Part shown: positions 35,001 through 44,000 of the stretch, piece after piece
Layout of the letters: every line of letters starts with the position of its first letter
Numbering within the stretch: position 1 is the first letter of the stretch
Assembly: GCA_963931925.1 (NCBI GenBank)
Contig: OZ007579.1
Span: 53,394,757 to 53,458,756 of the forward strand
Direction of reading: 5' to 3'
Source: Onchidella celtica
Taxonomy: Eukaryota; Mollusca; Gastropoda; Systellommatophora; Onchidiidae
DNA: 64,000 nucleotides
Translations under genes and position numbers: made by a program
Notes under the pieces: generated by a model
Told to the model about the DNA's origin: nothing
What the model saw: only the letters and a program-made list of their open reading frames with translations
Databases searched by the model: none

Positions 35001-38000
35001 CCACTGGAAATGCAGTTGGCTCTGATTCTAATTTTTGCATCTGATTCTGATCTTGTAAATTGGTGGATTTGAATGGAAACATGGTCTCCGTCAGCAACAG
35101 AAAACAAATCAGTCAATATGGAAGCCAGATCTGGTGTTAATTTGGTATTACTTTAAAGTACATGAGATGTTAACAGAGGAGGCAACCATGAAAAAAAAAA
35201 AAGAAAATGGGTATGTTGTCTTGTAATTTGCCTCTTTTTGTTGGAATAGTGAGACCCTGGATATGACCAGACAGTTTTAGCAGAACATTTGCATCTCGTG
35301 ATGACCAAGTTCCACCATATATCTTGATCATATTTACTGAACTGTTTTTGCTGCTGGCTCAATTCAGCGGTACCGTATTAATTGTCTCTCCTTACACCCG
35401 AGGGAAACTGAAACTTTCATGTGCACGATCCAAAAAGAACTGTTCAGTGTTATCAGATGTGTTGTATACAGTAGGAAATAGGGAAGGATGAGGCCATGCA
35501 TTTAATCACTGCTTTGTTTTATAGGAAAACTGAGATGCTGTTTGATTTGACCTTCATTATTTATGAAAACTATAGCATTGTGATATTATACAGCTCCATT
35601 CTGCTCTGTGGTTGACATGTTGTTTCTGTAAAGCGCATAGAGCATTTTAAATGGATATGCGCTATATAAATGCTATACATTATTTATTATTATTATACAA
35701 GCAGAGATCTAGATTTTGTACCAAGCTATACTATCTCCATCAATGCAAAGGGACTCCAAGACATCACTGTGAAAATGCGTAATATAATCATACTTGCAAA
35801 GTGGGCAAGAAATCCAACTATGTGTCAGTTTACACCACACCGAGCAGAACCAGCAAAGTGTTTGTGTATTGTCTTCAGTTCTGTGCTGCTGGAGTGAAGG
35901 TCTTCTTAGGAAAGTTGTGGACAAAAGCAAATGCATGGGTGCCAGACCTCCGGTATATACCGGATTTCCGGTTTCGCTATGTCTCCAAAAAAAATTTTCC
36001 GGTTTCGCGATGTGAAGAATTGAAAAAAAAACAAAAAAAACCACCTGGTTATTCAAAACACAAAAGAGCAAATGTGCGTTCGAGATATTGGCCTACTTTG
36101 CGCCTATTGCCGTCGTGTTCTGGCTGGTTCGCAGTTTTAGATCAAGCTCTTCACATGCATCAACAGCTCTTCATCGCGGTGACAATAACGCGAACTTAAA
36201 AGTGACCGAAGGGTCACAGTGTCACGCTTTGTGTCCGGTCAAGACCCGCTTGTTCCGCGTACCGTTTGAGTGGACGTGTAGGCCTATTATGTGTTGCGCT
36301 GACTTCATCTAGTGTGTCAGGCCTACGCCAGAATTAATGCTTTACTCTCCTGCAGTGGTAGATCTACGAACTTTGATTATCGATTGACGATGGATGTGTT
36401 CGTTTGGAATACCCGGTTGCTTGGTTCCGCGTGTACTGTGAATGTGTTGTGCGGACTGATTCGACGTGTTACTACTGTTACGCAAAAATCTAGACTCTAG
36501 GTCAAGGTCCCAGCATGCCCCCTAGACCTGTAGGCCTACCGATACACGTTGTACGGCAACTAATCATTGTACTAAATCAACCCGATCACAGATGCCTTAG
36601 TTTATAACGACCTGAAGGGGGCGCGCCTCAGATTGTTCTACCTATTTTTTAGTTTTCCGGCATCAATATCATCGGCATAGCCGGATTTCACTTCATTCAG
36701 TCCAATAAAGGGTATTTATATATCAATCGTGATTGAGGCCTATAGATCTGACGCTTCTATTATAAGGGTCGTAAACAGTGCGAGTCAAGCAACGGCATAT
36801 TGCTTAAGCCTTGTTTTCATGTATACGGAAACAAAACTGTCAAACTTCCATGAAGTAAACGTACATGTAGTTCTGTTTCACTACTTGATGGGTTTTTGAC
36901 GTTTCCGTTGCCGTTTCAATTTCCGTACGAAGGAAAACTCAGCTTAGCGGTGTTGAATTGAAAGGGAGACAACAGGATCTATTTTATTGGCTCAAGGGAC
37001 ACAAATATAATTAATAAACATTCACAAGAGCCATGGTTACATGGTTGTATTGTCCGTTGGGTGTATGTGATGTGTTTTACAAACTTGTTGGAGAATTTTT
37101 CCCACATCCAGATATAACTAGGAAATAATCTTCATCTTATAGAACAAAAAACTGCTGCTGTCACACATTTTAAATGAACAAGGGAAGTTTTAGGTATGCA
37201 CCAATACTTAGTAATTGTGATACGTAATTGTGACATGTAAACTGTTTTATTCTCTGATACATGTACTTGAAAATTGCCTTTATACGGCATTGGTGTACGC
37301 GATTTAGGTGTCATTTAGTTGGTAGGTCTTTTGTTTTATCACTACATTGCTCAGTGCCTGCGACTTCAGGTTTGGCGGATTTGGTCAAAGTGATTTTCAG
37401 GTTTCAGATGGCTCGGTTGCTGGCACCCATGCAAATGTTATATCAGGATGCATTTGTTATGGATGGCATAAAACAGTGTATCTTTACAGTCAGTTTTTAA
37501 CTGTCAGCTGGTGTCTTTTTTTTGTATTCAGAGGTTGGAATCTGCAAGTTACTTTCTCCCAGGCAGGTAGCCATTCATTTATTGTTGAAAATATCCTAAA
37601 ACTTCCAGAAAAGGGAAGAATTCCCACAATACTTTTGTGAATGTTACATTGGGTCAGAATTCTTTTGGCACAAAATCTATTTTCCAGCAACTTTCAGCAA
37701 TGGATTTGCTTGCATGCAGTCCTGTTGTTAGTTGTTAGTACACCAAAGATAAATGAGTCCATGTCATGGGAAAACCTTGCCGGTGCCATCAAACTGGCCA
37801 TAAATATCAAATAATTGAGAATTTTCAGTATTTTTACCACAAGGAAGTCATGTATGCACTGCAGTTTGGTTATAAATAATAAATGTAGATGTTACCCAAT
37901 CGTTTTCACTGGTCTGCCTCTGTGTGTACTCCAGCATTGCCCTGAATGGAAGTTGAGAAAGAGTTTAATGGATGGAAATGACTAGTTGTGGTACAGGTGA

Positions 38001-41000
38001 TCGCAAGTCAGGTCTTCAGATCATGAACATTTTAGTCAATGAGAATTCTGAAATGTTTACATGATAAAATAATTTGTAATCTCAGAAAGGAAATCAAAAA
38101 CGGGGAGGAGAATAAGTTGATAAACGATCCTGCATTTGTAATTAGTAAAAGATTAACACAGAATAAATTTTAGGTTTGGTATATATGTGTGTGTGTACAT
38201 TGTACATGTATTTTCCACTATTGTGCATAAAATCAAATCAAAGAAAATTTTGAAGTTCGATGATTTTTCTTTTCAAATAATGCCATTGGTCAGTCTGCTT
38301 GTTTGCAATTAAATAAGAGCATGAGAATGGCACCTACTAAATGACCAGTGGTGGTGATGATGTGGTCAGTCCTTGAGCTATTGATGTCACTCCAAGTGGG
38401 TACTATTTGATCATGGCAGTTTCCACAGTCTTAACTATTCAGAACTTCCCTGTTTTACCACTTCAAAGTGGTAATTAGTCGGATTAAAGTGCCTAGATTG
38501 ACATAAAAAAAAGTAGATGCAGCTAGATAAATTGAATTTTTATTAGCTAATAGTACCCACATCAAGTAGGCTATGTGTTCCCTTAATTATCCCTTCATAA
38601 TTTCATCACATTCGGACAAAAATGTCAAAACAGACACACGAGTGATAAATTGATAAAAGACGAACAAGTGTTTTCAGTTTCTATCCTTTAACATGTTTAT
38701 TATTGTTTTCAAAACTGAATTATAATAATAAATGTAATAATAAATAGTAAAAAGATTATTAATGTCCCATGTCAAAAGAACTTGTCAAGGTATTCAGTAT
38801 ACTTTGTAAGATCCCTTTCTTTTAACTGCTGGTCCCAACGTGCGCGAGTGGAGATCATTGTATCTCAAGACTGCATGCAAATACAAAAATTTTATGAACA
38901 TTTTACTAAAACTCTGTCAAATTATTCATGAGCAACACATGATGCCATTATGCTTGTGTATAAAAATATATTATGAAAAATTGTAACTTACTAGATCTAT
39001 CTATTCATAATCCCACAACTAGTCTTTCCCAAAGACTCTGTGAGGGTCCAGACCTAGGTATCGAAGTGGAAATCACATTATCTTGAGTGACAACGTAACC
39101 CCAACTTAATGCAACACATTCCCTGTTAAAATGTAGCACTGGTTAAATTTAAAATGGTAGGCCTACATGATAAGTTGTGAATTTTCTCACTCTCAGGCAG
39201 TTATATCTAAAAAGGTGATAGATCTATCCTTCAGATTCATTAGAAAATAATGCAGTTTGCTAATCTAGATCTCTAGTAATTTAGTGTGGATCTGTGTGAA
39301 TTCTAATCCAGGATCTCTGGATTAGAACATCTAGAAACTAGATCTAGATAAGATTATCTGGATTATAATTGTTTAGGACCTAGATCTAATATTACTAAAA
39401 TACTAAGTTAGGCTTAGGCTTAAAATCTGTCATCATTTTTCAGAATCTGAAGTGTCTGTCATCATTTTCTAACATTCAAAGAAAACCTGTCAGAAGCATC
39501 GGTCATTAGTCTAATGGACGTCTGTCACCACTCTAACGATCTGATCGAGACCAGATCTTAATCTGTCACTCTTTTCTACGATCTGAATTTACACCAAAAT
39601 GCAGATTTTCTAATGGAGAGCTATGTGAACACACTTCGAACGCAAATAGGAAGGGCCTATGCTTCCATTTCTGCCCAGGCTTGTTTTCAGACTGAAATTT
39701 GAAGTTAAAACCCAGATTTTCTGGAAATTGAATCTTTTTTCAGATCGTTAGCAAAAGTGTCTGACAAAGTTTGGAAAGTGACAAAGGCATGATAAATTAA
39801 ATTTCTTACACTTGGAATATCCCAGAAGGAAGTCTTTTCAAGGACGAATGTCCTCTCAAAAGCACGTCTTCCTTCTCAGCTGGTGTCTCTTTTTTGTGAC
39901 AAATTTTGTAGTTTTCATATCGTGAGAATCGCGTCTCAGGTTTCACGTAACGATCTGAATTTCGAAAACGCGAAAAAAGGCATTCAGTCTTGCCCTAAAG
40001 CTATTGAAATTTTGGTATTCCTTTGAAAGGGAGCGTGGAACATATTTTAAAAAAATAAAACATTGGAGAGATTTAAAACAACAGTTGAGATATGTGTAAT
40101 TTTTAGCACAGAACGTCCGACGGGCCATCATAAAGTGGGTCGCATTTAGAACGTCATTTCATGCCGACAAACAAGACAAATAAAACAAAGGAATGAAAAT
40201 GTATGTCTAAATAGGTGTTATTAAAAAAAAAGTAAATAAATTCCACACAAAACAGTTAATTTAATTTCCAGATATCCAGATGTCACGCGCAGAGTTAGGG
40301 TCTTGGGGAGCATTCGACTGCACGAGAGGCAGCTAACTCACACTCGGACACAACCACACAAGAAAAGTATTAAACAACTAGAGTATCTATATATGTCAGG
40401 CCGGTCAGGCCATGTTTTACATAAATATTAATAAACAAAACAAAAGACAATAGAGGTATATTCAAAGCAATAAATTCTAATTACTAACTTAATCTATGAT
40501 ATTCATGTAATTATGGCTCCTTATTGGATGTACTGCAATCAATAGCAAATAGGTATATTATACGAAACTAGATATCAATTTAAAGTGACAGTTGAGTCGC
40601 CACTGGCCAGCCGCCAGGCAAACTCTCCCTAAATCATATGGGCTTGAATGTTAGGAGAGCCCAGTACGTTCCAAGCCTACAGAAGCACACTTCGGCTTGT
40701 AGGTAATTACGGAGTTGCAAAAAAACTATTTATATATATGCACAATCATTATTCAATTCATCAACAATGTGCCCTATTACTTCAATCATACTATGGAATT
40801 AATTCTATAACACAGGCCACTCGTCGTCGAGCGCCAGCTGGGGTTTCCCTAGACTTCCTATGAGGCTGTGGTTCTCTCTCTATCTCTGATCTTCTATTAT
40901 GCTTGAACAAATAAGATATATTACCATTGGTCACGCCTACTGGTAGGCGCGAACATCAAAATAGCGCAGCGTGGGCTTTCAAAGGTCAGCCCACTCAGAC

Positions 41001-44000
41001 CTTTCTTTCTAGAGCTCAGTCAGTCCGTTAGCAAGGACTTCTAGTCTTCAAACCACACAGTTCAGGTACTGGCCAACCGGAGATACTTCACGACACGATG
41101 CTTCTGCTCGTCTGTATTCACCAAATCTGAACGTTACACGATGTTTTATACTATCTAACTACCCAGCGTGCTAGTCCGCTGGCCCAATTAGTTCAGCTAT
41201 CTCACAGGTCGAAACCTCCCACCATTTTAATTGTAGTAATACGTCTGCACTATTCTACCAGCCAGTTAACGTGCAAAAACTTGTCTAGTCATACTTAACA
41301 ATGTCAACTATCCCCACCTTGTTTCACCCCTACTCCATTACTTATTAATCACGAACATTAAAACCGACAAGCGTGCATCTAACAGTTTAACTTTACATTT
41401 ATTTACTCACCAACTATAATTCGCGAGGGCCGTTCAAGGCCACCAGCCAATTTCTCATGGCCCTGGTAAAACAACAACAACTCACTCTCTGCGTGAGTTT
41501 TAACAACATCTGAATCATGACAGCCTGGTGTATGCTTTTTGGTTTTAATCCTGGACAGAATGTGGAGGTAGTGAGATACAGTGTGTACTATTAAGTGAGA
41601 ACATTATGGGGTCGTGAAGTAAAACTTTTGTGAGTAAATTCCTCAATTTCAATTTTCAATTCAAAATATTCTTATGCAATGCAGTGTGAAATCACAACCA
41701 GAACGTAAAAAATGGTGGTGGCAAGCAGCAGAACCTGTGACACAGGAAAATACATGGTGAGAAATCAGTGTTTTGATATACTATTTTTCGCCGTTGCTTT
41801 CTGTTTGTGAACCTTATTGAGCTGATTTGCAAACCAGTGATTTTATTTTGCAGCCAGCATTTTAGTTTTCAAAAATACTATGTTGTATTTGTATTTGTTT
41901 GGAAGTTTAAAATGATGGGAGAGAGAGAAAGCATGCTTTTATTCCTTTATAATTCATATTTTGATTAGCTCAGAGATTGGGAATCGCAAACATGCGAACT
42001 CAAAAGGTCATGTGAATCTTTGCATAGTTAATTCTGGCAGGGCAGGGTGTAAACATCTACCTTCTTTTTTGTAGTTCTTCATTCAGTTGCCAAAATACAA
42101 AATTGAAACAGACTTGTGAACATTTCAAGTTGCTGGAGTATCAAATATCTTATGTACGGCCTACAATAGTAATTGATATGATGTTAAGGACTACAGACTT
42201 TTGGTGATTGATTTCTATGTTCATTATTTTGTGTTGAGCTGCATACCAAAGAGCGCAGAAGATTTCAGGTTCCATTTTGTGTGTGTGTGTGTACAGTTTC
42301 CACTTGTGTGTGTGTGTGTGCGCGCGCGCGCATGTGCGTGCGTGTGCACATTGTACTGGGCCTGATGATACTTTGGACAGAGCAAACTTGTTTTCACCCA
42401 AGTCTCCAATCTTGGCCTTGTAATGTTGTAATGTAGCATTCTGATGTAGCATTCTGAAAAGCTGCAAGCAAATGAAATCTGTGGGGAAGTAAAAGTTTGT
42501 CCAAGGAATCGGCAGAAACATGTCCATCTCAGTGAAAGAATTTGAATTGAGTTTTAACTTCTGATGGTGGTTCAGCAGAGCTTCACACAAGTTGCACCTT
42601 TGGTTTCCTTCACTGTAATGCCACATTGGGCTCCTTTGTAAGGAAGAAAAGTCCCATCATGGACAGTTGTGTCCCACAGAATGAATCTATGGCCAGATTT
42701 CAGATCAACATGTAGCCTAGGTTATTATAAAACTCCAGATGGCTTATTTATATATACAGTATACATCTCTGTAAATGAAAGGCGATTTGGTGCCATGTAA
42801 AAACATGAGCTGGTGCATTTGTGGACAGGCTGGTTAATATTGTAACTGGCAGGGCTATCTACATTTGTGGACAGGCTGGTTAATATTGTAACTGGCAGGG
42901 CTATCTACATTTGTGGACAGGCTAGTTAATATTGTAACTGGCAGGGCTATCTACATTTGTGGACAGGCTGGTTAATATTGTAACTGGCAGGGGCTATCTA
43001 AAACTGCTGCCCCTTTTGTTTATGCACTAACACCCGGACAGCCTTGCAGCGTTTTGCAGTTTGATTGTAGGTGATTGTGGCAATCGTGGCTGAAGTGAAA
43101 GCCTGTGGCAAGGTCTCAGTTTTCAAAAATTTTAATGCGTGTACCGGGTATGTGTGTTTAATGGCAAGTCGGAAACTCGTGTTAGAAATTCTGTTTGGGC
43201 ACAACAAATTCAGGAACGAAGATATTTCTTATTCTTAAATTAAAAATAAAGTGGCTTTCCTGCTGTTCTCATACATATTTATATACAGTGTATTATGCTA
43301 TGTCTAGTTTCTGTTAATTGGTCCTTATGGATTAAAAATTAAAATTTATCAAAATTTTCATTAGATGTGATTTTTAGTTCTTTAACACTGTTATAGTTCT
43401 TTATTATTGTTTGTTTGTTCCTATCCTGGAATTTTACAAACTACTGTACTGGTACAATTGTTTTCTGTTTTGGCCATGTTTTTACTTTGTGCTGAGCCCT
43501 ACTGTATTGTACTGTACCACTACCATTTACTCACTGTACTGTGATCTTATTTATAGTATACAGTAAAACCTCGCTATACCGCCACCCGTTATACCGCCAT
43601 TCCCGCATACCGCCAGCTTTTCGCCGTGGAACGGATCTGACACCTATACAAAGTCATTAAAAATCTCGTTATACCACCATCCGCCAACAGTTTGACTGCT
43701 ACATTCATAACTTGAGTATAGTAAATATTGCTCGTTATAGCGCCAATGTAAATTTAACCCCCACTCCCCACCTCTACCTAAATCCAGCTAACAGACGGAA
43801 CATCATATGGCGCCACAGTCTGTGCTTGTTACTCAAACACCAATCCCACTACAGTACACAGTCTTCGCTTTTGAAGTCCGATATGCCTACTGATGGGGCA
43901 TGCAGTGGGAAAGACGGGTCACAGTTCAATAGAGAGTTTGCGAACGAACGTAAGCGCACGCGAGGTGATGCTTCAACTGGTTCATACCGGTCGCGGGGTA

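Noticed and set aside
35801-36199. 132-codon open frame in the long intron
   Set aside because: No recognisable domain, overlaps other random frames, no splice or start context.
42150-42626. 158-codon minus-strand frame with HTH/ART repeats
   Set aside because: Produced by the GT/GC microsatellite.
42816-43001. CRISPR-like array
   Set aside because: Head-to-tail identical units without spacers in an animal intron; a minisatellite.
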